From Rhodococcus marinonascens NBRC 14363 (lineage in GTDB: Bacteria > Actinomycetota > Actinomycetes > Mycobacteriales > Mycobacteriaceae), in NCBI RefSeq assembly GCF_001894885.1, contig NZ_BCXB01000009.1, forward strand, positions 1-64,000: a stretch of DNA of 64,000 nucleotides, given 5' to 3'. The notes under the pieces were generated by a model that saw only the letters and a list, made by a program, of their open reading frames with translations, was not told the DNA's origin and did not search any database. This document shows, one piece after another, positions 54,892 to 62,953 of this stretch. Both the position numbers and the translations under genes were made by a program. Numbering within the stretch: position 1 is the first letter of the stretch; each line of letters opens with the position of its first letter.

Positions 54892-55539
54892 ATGAGATAT
54901 CCGGACCGTGCCCGAACCGAACGAGCGCAGCTCGATGCAGTCCTGGATGCCGCACCGATGGGCACTCTCGCCACCGTCGTCGACGGCATGCCGTGGGCCG
55001 TGCCTATGCTCTACGCCCGTGACGGCGACAGAATTCTGCTACACGGGTCTACCGGGGCCGGTGCGCTGCGGCAGGTGGCAGCGGGCGCGCCGGCGGTGCT
55101 GTGCGTCGCGATGCTCGACGGAATCGTCGTCGCGGACACCCTGTTCGACTCGTCCGCCAACTATCGATCCGCCGTGGTGCAGGGTAACCTCGTCACGCTG
55201 GAAGAGGACGACTCTGCCGACGCGTTGAGCGCGCTGTCGGACGTTCTGATCCCCGGCCGCAGCGTGGAGGTCCGGGGGCACAGGCGCAAGGAACTCGCCG
55301 CGACGCTGACCCTCGCCCTTCCGATCTCGCCGGGTCAGTGGACGGTCAAGGTGCGCGACGCGCCACCGGGCGAACCCACCGAACCCGGCAACGCCTGGGC
55401 CGGAGTTGTTCCCATGCGGTCGGTCGCCGGTGCGCCCGTCCCCGCACCGTGGGTGGCGAGCGGCACACCGGTGCCCACGTCCGTGTCACGACTGGTGGAG
55501 ACCGCGCATCGAACGTCAAAGGTAATCGCAGACCCGTAA
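54892..55539 (+). CDS. Pyridoxamine 5'-phosphate oxidase family (FMN-binding) protein
   Basis: About 215 residues. LDAVLDAAPMGTLATVVDGM followed by PWAVPMLYARDGDRILLHGS is the split-barrel flavin-binding fold of NimA/PPOX-like proteins, and later AAGAPAVLCVAMLDGIVVAD and YRSAVVQGNLVTLEED. It may act on pyridoxamine phosphate or use F420/flavin; the substrate is open. Divergent from the MocR regulator, 90 bases apart. GTG at 54880 is an alternative start. Confidence 0.82.
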   Translation: MRYPDRARTERAQLDAVLDAAPMGTLATVVDGMPWAVPMLYARDGDRILLHGSTGAGALRQVAAGAPAVLCVAMLDGIVVADTLFDSSANYRSAVVQGNLVTLEEDDSADALSALSDVLIPGRSVEVRGHRRKELAATLTLALPISPGQWTVKVRDAPPGEPTEPGNAWAGVVPMRSVAGAPVPAPWVASGTPVPTSVSRLVETAHRTSKVIADP

Positions 55540-55649
55540 GCTGTTCCAGCCAAAGGTATCCCGGATATCGTGCACCGTGCCGTGAAACTGGGTGTGATTC
55601 ACGCAATGAGTGCGAACGCTTCTCGCTTGGAGGGAGGGCCTGATGAGGT

Positions 55650-55666
55650 GCTGATCTAAGATCAGC
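55650..55666. promoter_or_regulatory. Short palindrome upstream of the DUF4190-type gene
   Basis: GCTGATCT-A-AGATCAGC, arms of 8 bases, about 100 bases before the start at 55765. It could be an operator or a weak hairpin. Nothing else is recognisable in the 225-base gap 55540-55764. Confidence 0.35.
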
Positions 55667-55764
55667 GACGTTGGCTTCGCGAGGGAGAGCGGGTTGTCAA
55701 TGCTGGGGCATATCACGTGGTTGATGTCGGTGTCGTGTTGTTCACGGTGAGGGCGGGGTAGCTG

Positions 55765-56290
55765 ATGACCACAGCCGACCTGTCGAAAGACGTCACACGG
55801 CCACCGCTTCATCCGAGCAACCCGTACGCAGTGATCTCGCTTGCCGCGGCCCTTCTGGGCCTGTTTCCTGTGGCGATCGTGTTCGCCGCCCTCGCGTTCG
55901 CGCGCCCTGGTGGCCGAGGCATCGCAATCGCTGGGTTGGTCCTCGGGATAGTCGAAGCGCTCGCCACCGCTGCGATCGTGTATTCAGCGAGCACCGAGTT
56001 CACCGTCTCCGGGACTGCCACGGCATCGAAGAACTTTTCGATGCCGGCAGACGTGCCCACCATCATCTCGCCCCCACCAACAACCGCGGCACCGACCACT
56101 ACCGTTGACGAGATCACCACCCTCGACGAGTCCGAAGTCACAGAGGTCCCAGAACCTGCGCCGGCGGTCAACGGGAACTGTGATCCCTCAGTCAACAACC
56201 ATGCGACTGCTCAGGACGGGACGTTCCTCAAGTGCACATTCGCTGGATCCTCCCGGGCTCACTGGGTTCGATCATCGAATACCGCCCGAG
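55765..56290 (+). pseudogene. DUF4190-type membrane protein, interrupted by a TnpB element (5' part)
   Basis: The N-terminus HPSNPYAVISLAAALLGLFP and the helices that follow are of the DUF4190 kind (two membrane segments). Then comes a Thr/Pro-rich extracellular linker and a small domain NGNCDPSVNNHATAQDGTF with LKCTFAGSSRAHW. From about 56290 the frame runs into an insertion element and stops at 56400 after about 35 foreign residues. The lost 3' end reappears beyond the element at 57576-57714. The function of the protein is unknown; the intact form is probably a surface protein. Confidence 0.7.
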
Positions 56291-56392
56291 AAACCCCCGG
56301 ATTTATCCGTGGGGAGGAAAGGGCGGCGGGGCATTGCGTTCGTTCTCGATATAACGGCAATCCTCAATCATGTTGTGGTATATACGTTTTGA

Positions 56393-57544
56393 GTGATTGA
56401 AACAGTGCGCTACAACTACCGGCTGCGCCCCGGCGCGCAAGCCGGGCGCGCACTGCTCACCGAGTGGCATCGCTGCCGGTTCCTGTGGAATGAGGCCGTC
56501 CACCAGCAGAAGTCCGGGAGCCGCCCGGACCTCAAGAAGCTGGGAAAGCTCCTCACCGAGGCCCGCAGGAGTAGTCAATGGTTGCGAAACGGGTCTCAGA
56601 ACGTCCAGCAACAGATGCTGCGTACCTACATGCAAGCCCTCGCGCACTCCTTCAAGGTGAAAGGCCGCGGGCGACCGAAGGTCAAGGCCCGGAAGAAGAC
56701 GTTGCCGTCGCTCGAGTACACCACCCGAGGCTTCTCCATTCGTGACAGCCGGTTGGTGCTGCCGAAAGGTGTCACCATCCCCGTCGTGTGGTCCCGTAGC
56801 CTGCCATCCGAACCAGCCTCCGTCCGGGTATTCCAAGATTTGCTCGGGCATTGGTACGCCTCGTTCGTGGTGCAGCGTGACACCGAACCCGCCCCCGACA
56901 CTGATGGTGTGGTCGGTGTCGACTGGGGTGTCACCACCACCGCCACCGCCACCGACGAAGCCCACGACCTGCCCTATTTGGGGCACCGGCAACGGTGCGC
57001 CGCCGAACTCGCCAAAGCGCAACGCCGCATGTCCCGACGCCGCAGCGGCAAGCGCGGACCCCAATCCAACGGATATCAGCGGGCGAAACGGGACGCCGCG
57101 AGGCTGCACAAAAAAGCCGCACGCCAAACCCAGCACGACTCCCGCGTGTGGGCGAAACAGATGGTCGATGGCCACCAGTTGCTCGCGGTCGAAGACTTCA
57201 AACCGAAGTTCCTGGCGAAGTCCACCATGGCACGCAAAGCCGCTGATTCCGCGATCGGTGCAGCGAAACGAGAACTGATCGACCGTGGTCTGCGGGCTGG
57301 CCGGAAGGTGGTGTTGGTCAAGCCCGCGTACACGACGATGACGTGTTCGAGTTGCTTCGCGAGAGCCAAGCAGCAACTCGAACTCGACGAACGAACCTTC
57401 CTGTGCCACTGCTGCGGATACACCGACAGTCGGGACAGGAACGCCGCCAAGACGATCTTGGCTGTGGCAGAACGAGGTCACACCAGCGTTGACGATGTAA
57501 GACATGTGCATCCCTCCTCCGGGTCGGGTGTATGTGCGGTCTGA
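56393..57544 (+). CDS. tnpB: RNA-guided endonuclease TnpB
   Basis: 383 residues from GTG at 56393. The RuvC-like nuclease has its first Asp in GVDWGVTTTATATDEAHD, the Glu in LLAVEDFKPKFLAK, and the last Asp in SRDRNAAKTILA, so all three catalytic acids are kept. A zinc finger CSSC ... CHCC is intact. TnpB uses an RNA made from the right end of the element (omegaRNA) to cut DNA, which keeps the element in place. There is no sign of decay in the gene, so it may be active. Confidence 0.93.
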   Translation: MIETVRYNYRLRPGAQAGRALLTEWHRCRFLWNEAVHQQKSGSRPDLKKLGKLLTEARRSSQWLRNGSQNVQQQMLRTYMQALAHSFKVKGRGRPKVKARKKTLPSLEYTTRGFSIRDSRLVLPKGVTIPVVWSRSLPSEPASVRVFQDLLGHWYASFVVQRDTEPAPDTDGVVGVDWGVTTTATATDEAHDLPYLGHRQRCAAELAKAQRRMSRRRSGKRGPQSNGYQRAKRDAARLHKKAARQTQHDSRVWAKQMVDGHQLLAVEDFKPKFLAKSTMARKAADSAIGAAKRELIDRGLRAGRKVVLVKPAYTTMTCSSCFARAKQQLELDERTFLCHCCGYTDSRDRNAAKTILAVAERGHTSVDDVRHVHPSSGSGVCAV

Positions 57545-57580
57545 GTTGGAAATCCCCCGGCTCCATGCCGTGGGGAACCG
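57440..57580 (+). ncRNA. Predicted omegaRNA region at the right end of the TnpB element
   Basis: In IS200/IS605 elements the guide RNA overlaps the 3' end of tnpB and runs to the right end, with the guide taken from the flank. Here the hairpin CCCCCGG-N-CCGTGGGG at 57553-57577 would be its 3' scaffold, and the guide would begin near 57578 in the DUF4190 gene. Position only; not shown by other evidence. Confidence 0.35.
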
Positions 57581-57714
57581 TTAAAGGAACGGCGTCGGAT
57601 GGTGACTCGTGCGATCCATCAGTGACCGGTATCGCCGTCTCACCCGAAGGACAGGACCTTTTCTGTGTATCGAACTTTCGGACCGGTGGCGGAACCTGGA
57701 CACCAGGCCCATAG
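57576..57714 (+). pseudogene. 3' part of the split DUF4190-type gene
   Basis: The frame reads GTASDGDSCDPSVTGIAVSP then EGQDLFCVSNFRTGGGTWTP, ending at 57714. It resembles the domain at the end of the 5' part (NGNCDPSV...DGTFLKC), so the original gene seems to have two copies of a small Cys-containing domain with the element inserted between them. It has no start of its own. Confidence 0.55.
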
Positions 57715-57784
57715 CCCTGTCGGGAAATGGCGCGGCGCGAAACTCTTGCGGTATCCCGTCGCCGCGACGTGAAAGACTGAACGG

Positions 57785-58600
57785 GTGAGGTTGTATCGAG
57801 ACAATGCGGTTGTGCTGCGCCAGCACAAGCTGGGTGAGGCCGACCGTATCGTCACGCTCCTCACCCGTCAGCAGGGTCTGGTGCGGGGGGTGGCCAAGGG
57901 GGTGCGTCGCACGCGCTCCAAGTTCGGGGCCCGGCTCGAGCCGTTCGCGCACATCGACGTGCAGCTATATCCCGGCCGCAACCTCGACGTCGTCACCCAG
58001 GTCGAGACGATCGACGCGTTCGCGACCGACATCGTCGACGACTACTCTCGGTACACCACGGCGTGCGCGATCCTCGAGACCGCCGAGCGGCTTGCCGGTG
58101 AGGAACGGGCACCGGCCCCGCAATTGCACCGGCTCACGGTCGGGGCTCTGCGTGCCGTCGCTGAACATCACCGCCCGTGTGAGCTGATCCTTGACGCCTT
58201 CCTGCTGCGGGCTATGGGTTTTGCCGGATGGGCTCCCGCACTGGAGGACTGTGCGCGCTGCAGTGCGCCCGGCCCGCACCGGGCGTTCCACGTGGCTGCA
58301 GGGGGTGCGGTGTGCGTTCATTGCAGGCCCCCGGGTGCCGCCACCCCGTCGTCGGGTGTCCTCGATCTGATGCATGCCCTGCTCCGTGGCGACTGGGCGG
58401 TCACTGAGAGCGTTCCCGAGTCTCTGCGCGGTCAGGCCAGCGGTCTCGTCGCGGCACATCTGCAGTGGCACCTGGAACGGCAACTGCGCACCCTTCCGCT
58501 GATCGAACGCGCACGACCGCATGCGGCGGTAGGTGCGGAGGATTCGGTCAGGCAGGATGGGGACCGTGATTCGACGACGCGAACCGCAAGCTCCGCATAG
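57785..58600 (+). CDS. recO: DNA repair protein RecO
   Basis: 271 residues. N-terminal OB fold ([40 protein letters not shown]), a helical part, and a zinc motif [13 protein letters not shown] ... CVHC (CxxC-CxxC). RecO helps load RecA on SSB-covered DNA in RecFOR repair. GTG at 57785 has no strong ribosome-binding site but matches the family's start. It overlaps uppS by 44 bases, so the two are co-transcribed. Confidence 0.95.
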   Translation: MRLYRDNAVVLRQHKLGEADRIVTLLTRQQGLVRGVAKGVRRTRSKFGARLEPFAHIDVQLYPGRNLDVVTQVETIDAFATDIVDDYSRYTTACAILETAERLAGEERAPAPQLHRLTVGALRAVAEHHRPCELILDAFLLRAMGFAGWAPALEDCARCSAPGPHRAFHVAAGGAVCVHCRPPGAATPSSGVLDLMHALLRGDWAVTESVPESLRGQASGLVAAHLQWHLERQLRTLPLIERARPHAAVGAEDSVRQDGDRDSTTRTASSA

Positions 58601-59375
58601 CTCCGCGGCCGAGCATCAGATCCGGCCGCCCGACCCACACCCGTCGGGTGCCCGACCGCCCGGACTGCAGACCGAACTCGTGCCTCGGCACATCGCGCTG
58701 GTGATGGACGGTAACGGCCGCTGGGCTCAGGATCGGGGGCTGCCGCGCACCGCCGGTCACGAACGCGGTGAGGCCGTGTTGATGGACACCGTCTGCGGTT
58801 GCATCGAGATGGGCGTCGGGTGGTTGTCGGCCTACGCGTTCTCCACGGAGAACTGGAAGCGCAGTCCGGAGGAGGTGCGCTTCCTGATGGGATTCAACCG
58901 GGACGTGATCCGCCGTCGACGCGACGAGATGCACGAGATGGGCGTGCGCGTGCGCTGGGCGGGGCGCCGTCCGAGGTTGTGGCGCAGTGTCATCAAGGAA
59001 CTCGAGATCGCCGAGGAGTTGACGAAGCACAATACGGTGATGAACTTGACCATGTGCGTCAACTACGGCGGCCGTGCGGAGATCGCGGATGCCGCCAAGG
59101 AGATTGGCCGCCGGGTAGCGGCGGGGCAACTCGATCCGGAGAAGATCACAGAGGCGACACTCGCCAGGCATCTCGACGAGCCCGATATGCCGGACGTCGA
59201 CCTGTTCCTCCGGCCCTCCGGTGAGCAGCGCACGTCCAACTTTCTGATCTGGCAGTCGGCTTACGCCGAGATGGTGTACCAGGCGAAGCTGTTCCCTGAC
59301 TTCGACCGGCGCGACCTGTGGGCGGCGTGCGTCGAATATGCTTCCCGCGACCGTAGATTCGGTGGAGTCAAATGA
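58557..59375 (+). CDS. uppS: Polyprenyl (decaprenyl) diphosphate synthase, cis type
   Basis: 272 residues. [20 protein letters not shown] (DGNGRWA holds the catalytic Asp), [32 protein letters not shown] and [20 protein letters not shown], which is a full set of cis-prenyltransferase motifs. It elongates a prenyl diphosphate to the C50 carrier for cell-wall synthesis. ATG at 58557 and GTG at 58566 are possible; both overlap recO. A basic, Pro-rich N-terminal tail precedes the core, as in mycobacteria. Confidence 0.95.
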   Translation: MGTVIRRREPQAPHSSAAEHQIRPPDPHPSGARPPGLQTELVPRHIALVMDGNGRWAQDRGLPRTAGHERGEAVLMDTVCGCIEMGVGWLSAYAFSTENWKRSPEEVRFLMGFNRDVIRRRRDEMHEMGVRVRWAGRRPRLWRSVIKELEIAEELTKHNTVMNLTMCVNYGGRAEIADAAKEIGRRVAAGQLDPEKITEATLARHLDEPDMPDVDLFLRPSGEQRTSNFLIWQSAYAEMVYQAKLFPDFDRRDLWAACVEYASRDRRFGGVK

Positions 59376-59397
59376 TGGTTCACGGGAGCGCAGCCAC

Positions 59398-59799
59398 ATG
59401 ACCATCGACGGAGCGCCCGCGCTACTCGACCGCGCAGCGAACGCCCTCGGGCATTTCACGACCGTCGATCGGGGAGACGGCGGCTCACTGAGCTTCGAGT
59501 ATGCGGGCGCATTGTGCTCTATCAGTGCGATGACCCTGACCGAGGGACTCGACGTGCTGTCGATGACGTGTGTGCTTGCCTGGGATCGTCCGGTGAGCCC
59601 CTCATTGCACAAGAAGGCCGCCGAGCGCAACAGTGCGCTTCAGTTCGGTTCGATCGCGGTATTCGGACACGGCCGGTTCGCCGATGTCATCCTCCGCTAC
59701 ACGTTCCCGGCTGGCGGCCTGGCAGAGGAGGCGTTGACCACGATGCTGCTCCTGGTGCTGAGCGGAGCCGACACGTCCCGGCAGGGTCTGCTGCCCTGA
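59398..59799 (+). CDS. Conserved protein, YbjN-like
   Basis: 133 residues, GGSLSFEYAGALCSISAMTL and LDVLSMTCVLAWDRPVSPSL, resembling the YbjN / type-III-chaperone-like fold. An equivalent short gene follows uppS in mycobacteria (Rv2360c). ATG at 59398 has GGGAG about 9 bases upstream. Function unknown; position suggests co-transcription with uppS. Confidence 0.75.
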   Translation: MTIDGAPALLDRAANALGHFTTVDRGDGGSLSFEYAGALCSISAMTLTEGLDVLSMTCVLAWDRPVSPSLHKKAAERNSALQFGSIAVFGHGRFADVILRYTFPAGGLAEEALTTMLLLVLSGADTSRQGLLP

Positions 59800-59853
59800 A
59801 CCTCGGGCGAATCGTCCCCGCAAGCCCGAGACCACGTTGTTTGACCCCGAAGG

Positions 59854-59904
59854 GGGCGAATGTACCTTTGGGCGCAACCGAAGCGTCGAACGGTACATTC
59901 GCCC
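59854..59904. terminator. Long inverted repeat between two convergent genes
   Basis: GGGCGAATGTACC (59854-59866) and GGTACATTCGCCC (59892-59904) are perfect 13-base arms around a 25-base loop that has short internal pairings. It lies between the plus-strand unit ending at 59799 and the minus-strand zur gene. It may terminate both or be a copy of a dispersed repeat; there is no T-run. Confidence 0.6.
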
Positions 59905-59976
59905 GGCGACTCCCGCCCTGACCGACGCGCAAAGAAGGAGGTAGCGGGACGCCTGCTTGGGCCTGGGATCCTGCTT

Positions 59977-60405
59977 CTACGCTGAGTGACAGTCGCGACA
60001 GAGGCCGAAGATTTCGACGGTGTGGCTGACATCGGAGAAATCATTGGCCTCGGCGACGGACTGCGACCACTGCTCGACGGTCGGTCCTTCGACCTCGACG
60101 GTGTAACCGCAAGCGCGGCAGACGAGGTGATGGTGGTGCCCTGTCGAGCACCGGCGGTACACGGATTCGCCGGTGTCGATCCGCAGGACGTCGACGGTTC
60201 CGGCATCAGCGAGCGTCTGAAGGGTGCGGTAGACGGTGGTCAACCCGATGCCCTCGCCCCGTTTGCGGAGTTCGTCGTGCAGTTCCTGTGCGGACCGGAA
60301 CTCGTCGAGGTCGTCGAGAAGCGCGGAGATCGCGCTGCGCTGCTTGGTTGCGCGCACGCCGACGACTGGCTTGACCGGGCCGGTTCCCTGGCTCAAACGG
60401 TTCAT
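59977..60405 (-). CDS. zur: Zinc uptake regulator, Fur family
   Basis: 142 residues. The N-terminal helix-turn-helix is KQRSAISALLDDLDEFRSAQ then ELHDELRKRGEGIGLTTVYR. Metal ligands are in HHHHLVCRACG and the C-terminal CRDCHSA (CxxC pairs, His-rich). The smtB-zur operon is the mycobacterial zinc regulator arrangement, so Zur is more likely than Fur. ATG at 60405 overlaps the smtB stop (ATGA). Zinc-bound Zur should repress uptake genes elsewhere. Confidence 0.93.
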   Translation of the reverse strand: MNRLSQGTGPVKPVVGVRATKQRSAISALLDDLDEFRSAQELHDELRKRGEGIGLTTVYRTLQTLADAGTVDVLRIDTGESVYRRCSTGHHHHLVCRACGYTVEVEGPTVEQWSQSVAEANDFSDVSHTVEIFGLCRDCHSA

Positions 60406-60755
60406 CCTTCCTCGGCGTGTGCGACGGCGTCTACGACAATGTGGGCGAGGTGGTCGTCCACCAGTCGGTAAAGGACCTCGCGGCCGCTGCGCTCACCTCG
60501 GACGACGCCCGCTGCCTTGAGTACCCGAAGATGCTGACTGATCAGCGGCTGGGTAACTCCGAGTGCGCCCACGAGTTCGTGGACGCACCGTTCCGATTCG
60601 CGGAGTTGAAGGACTATCGCGATTCGGACGGGTGCGGCGAGCGCGCGCAGGATGTCACCGGCCGCTATCAGCGTCTCTCTTGGCGGTGTCTCCCTCGGCG
60701 GCACCGGAGTCGGCGCGGCTGCGTCGAATGGATCCCCGGTATCGGTAACGCTCAC
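60402..60755 (-). CDS. smtB: ArsR/SmtB-family metal-sensing repressor
   Basis: 117 residues. Winged helix: LAAPVRIAIVLQLRESERCV then HELVGALGVTQPLISQHLRV and LKAAGVVRGERSGREVLYRL. The C-terminal DDHLAHIVVDAVAHAEE supplies the D-x-H/H-x-x-H metal site of SmtB-type sensors. It is first in the smtB-zur operon, and in mycobacteria it represses the operon in the absence of zinc. GTG at 60755. Confidence 0.92.
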   Translation of the reverse strand: MSVTDTGDPFDAAAPTPVPPRETPPRETLIAAGDILRALAAPVRIAIVLQLRESERCVHELVGALGVTQPLISQHLRVLKAAGVVRGERSGREVLYRLVDDHLAHIVVDAVAHAEEG

Positions 60756-60853
60756 GGGATCTCCTTCGGCGCGGCGGATAATGGTCGAGCGTGGCTACGA
60801 GGCGGTCGGCCTCGGTGGATCCCAAAATCTTATTGCAAAGCGATTCCATTTTG

Positions 60854-60873
60854 ATATGCACGAATGCGCATGT
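60854..60873. promoter_or_regulatory. Possible SmtB operator
   Basis: ATATGCAC-GAAT-GCGCATGT is an imperfect inverted repeat (6 of 8 positions in the arms) about 100 bases upstream of smtB, between smtB and glyS. ArsR-type repressors bind sites of this size. Weak evidence. Confidence 0.35.
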
Positions 60874-60971
60874 CAACCGGGTGGGTGGACCCCCAGAATC
60901 GGGAAGATAGGCTGGGCTTCGAAAAGCGCACGTGAATCTACGCATCTATTACCCAGATGGAGAGCACCCGA

Positions 60972-62363
60972 GTGGCACCGAAGTCCAAAGTCGAAACCGT
61001 CGTCAATCTCGCCAAGCGTCGTGGCCTGGTCTACCCGTGCGGTGAGATCTACGGAGGCACGAAGTCGGCCTGGGACTACGGCCCCTTGGGTGTCGAACTC
61101 AAGGAGAACATCAAGAAGCAGTGGTGGCGGAACATGGTCACCAGCCGTGACGACGTCGTCGGTCTCGACTCGTCGGTGATCCTGCCGCGCGAGGTGTGGG
61201 TGGCATCCGGGCATGTCGGTGTGTTCAATGACCCTCTGGTCGAGTGCCTCAACTGTCACAAGCGTCACCGTCAGGACCACTTGCAGGAGGCGTACGCGGA
61301 GAAGAAGGGCAAGGACAACCCCGACGACGTCGCCATGGACGTCCTGGCTTGCCCCGATTGCGGCACGGTCGGCCGGTGGACCGAGCCCCGCGACTTCAAC
61401 ATGATGCTCAAGACGTATCTTGGCCCGGTCGAGAGCGAAGAGGGCATGCACTTCCTCCGCCCGGAGACCGCGCAGGGCATCTTCGTGAACTTCGCGAACG
61501 TGCTCACCACGTCGCGTAAGAAGCCGCCGTTCGGTATCGGTCAGATCGGCAAGAGCTTCCGCAACGAGATCACGCCCGGCAACTTCATTTTCCGCACCCG
61601 CGAGTTCGAGCAGATGGAGATGGAGTTCTTCGTCAAGCCCGGCGACGACGAAGAATGGCACCAGTACTGGATCGACTATCGCATGGACTGGTACACGGGA
61701 CTGGGCATCAACAAGGACAACCTGCGCCTTTACGAGCACGCGAAAGACAAGCTGTCGCACTACTCCAAACGCACAGTGGACATCGAGTACCGCTTCCATT
61801 TCCAGGGCGGGGAGTGGGGTGAACTCGAGGGTGTGGCCAACCGCACCGACTTCGACCTGGCAACGCACTCGAAGCACTCGGGTACCGAACTGAACTACTA
61901 CGATCAGGCCACCGGCGAGCGGTACACGCCGTACGTCATCGAGCCGGCAGCGGGACTCACCCGTTCGCTGATGGCGTTCCTCGTCGATGCCTATACCGAG
62001 GACGAGGCGCCGAACGCGAAGGGGGGCGTCGACAAGCGCACCGTCCTGCGCCTGGACCGTCGTCTCGCTCCTGTGAAGGCCGCCGTGCTGCCCTTGTCAC
62101 GGAATGCCGACCTGACGCCGAAGGCCAAGGACCTCGCCGCGACGCTCCGTCAGCACTGGAACGTCGAGTTCGACGACGCCGGTGCGATCGGTCGCCGCTA
62201 CCGCCGCCAGGACGAGATCGGCACACCGTTCTGCATCACCGTGGACTTCGACACCCTCGAGGATCACGCCGTGACGGTGCGTGAGCGTGACTCGATGGCC
62301 CAGGAGCGAGTAGCCCTCGACCAGGTCGAGGGCTACCTAGCGCAGCGCCTGATCGGTTCCTGA
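60972..62363 (+). CDS. glyS: Glycine--tRNA ligase (class II, single chain)
   Basis: 463 residues. [20 protein letters not shown] then [13 protein letters not shown] is motif-1 type, [12 protein letters not shown] motif 2 and [14 protein letters not shown] motif 3. A zinc-like insert has CLNCHKRH ... CPDCG. GTG at 60972 ([18 protein letters not shown]) has GGAG upstream and fits the family start; ATG at 60957 is the alternative. Divergent from smtB. A hairpin follows the stop. Confidence 0.97.
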   Translation: MAPKSKVETVVNLAKRRGLVYPCGEIYGGTKSAWDYGPLGVELKENIKKQWWRNMVTSRDDVVGLDSSVILPREVWVASGHVGVFNDPLVECLNCHKRHRQDHLQEAYAEKKGKDNPDDVAMDVLACPDCGTVGRWTEPRDFNMMLKTYLGPVESEEGMHFLRPETAQGIFVNFANVLTTSRKKPPFGIGQIGKSFRNEITPGNFIFRTREFEQMEMEFFVKPGDDEEWHQYWIDYRMDWYTGLGINKDNLRLYEHAKDKLSHYSKRTVDIEYRFHFQGGEWGELEGVANRTDFDLATHSKHSGTELNYYDQATGERYTPYVIEPAAGLTRSLMAFLVDAYTEDEAPNAKGGVDKRTVLRLDRRLAPVKAAVLPLSRNADLTPKAKDLAATLRQHWNVEFDDAGAIGRRYRRQDEIGTPFCITVDFDTLEDHAVTVRERDSMAQERVALDQVEGYLAQRLIGS

Positions 62364-62371
62364 CCCCTGAG

Positions 62372-62405
62372 CGTGGTTGACGGGTCTCTGGACCCGTCAA
62401 CCACG
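62372..62405 (+). terminator. Hairpin after glyS
   Basis: Perfect 15-base stem: CGTGGTTGACGGGTC, loop TCTG, then the complement. It lies 8 bases after the glyS stop and faces a convergent gene; there is no T-run. Confidence 0.7.
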
Positions 62406-62421
62406 TACAGGCGGCGTGCCG

Positions 62422-62946
62422 CTATGGGGCTAGTTGTTTTGCGAACAACGTTCGGGCTCGTGCACAGTCGCATTCATCGATCTGGTGCGGCGGCAGGAAA
62501 TATTCCAGCTGCCAGGTCTGAGTGTTCCGCGCCTGACGACTGGTCGGTGCCACCCACGGGGGATAGACGCGAATCGCGCGCTTGCCGCCCACACCGTCGC
62601 GCGAGACGACACCGCGCCGGACGAGTGTGTCGACGGGAAACACGAACTGCCCGAACTGCTCGTGGTCTCGAACACTGATGACGAAGAGTTTCACGTTGTC
62701 GGACGTGTCGAACGGGCGAATCGGTCCAGCCTCCCCGCGCTGCCAGAGTGTGACGAACTGGCCCACCTTGGTGGGAGTGGTCTTCGCCACTCGAAATCTC
62801 GTCGCGAGGCCGTTGATCGACAACGCATACGCCCCGTATGCCGCGCTTTCCGGTTCACGCATCGGTGTGGTGCAAGCGAGCTCGTGTGGGCCGTAGATCA
62901 GCGACTTCGCTGCGAGCAGGTCGGGATGAAGTGACAGGTCGGTCAT
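62422..62946 (-). CDS. MepB-family protein
   Basis: 174 residues. ARTLFAKQLAP at the C-terminus and FPVDTLVRRGVVSRDGVGGK with RAIRVYPPWVAPTSRQA are MepB-like (the protein encoded with the staphylococcal MepRA efflux operon). TLWQRGEAGPIRPFDTSDNV and KLFVISVRDHEQFGQFVFP also fit. The biochemical function of the family is unclear. It is 7 bases from the next minus-strand gene and convergent with glyS. Confidence 0.75.
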   Translation of the reverse strand: MTDLSLHPDLLAAKSLIYGPHELACTTPMREPESAAYGAYALSINGLATRFRVAKTTPTKVGQFVTLWQRGEAGPIRPFDTSDNVKLFVISVRDHEQFGQFVFPVDTLVRRGVVSRDGVGGKRAIRVYPPWVAPTSRQARNTQTWQLEYFLPPHQIDECDCARARTLFAKQLAP

Positions 62947-62953
62947 GATGGAG

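Larger units (their letters stand above)
56290..57580 (+). mobile_element. IS1341-like element (IS200/IS605 family) carrying tnpB
   Basis: The region between the two parts of the split gene. Near the left end lies AAACCCCCGGATTTATCC-GTGGGGA (written in parts) and near the right end AAATCCCCCGGCTCCATGCC with GTGGGGA: two similar short hairpins in the same orientation, at about 56303-56325 and 57553-57577, as expected for subterminal palindromes of IS200/IS605 elements. Only tnpB is present; there is no tnpA (Y1 transposase), so movement needs a helper. Exact ends are uncertain by about 20 bases. Confidence 0.75.
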
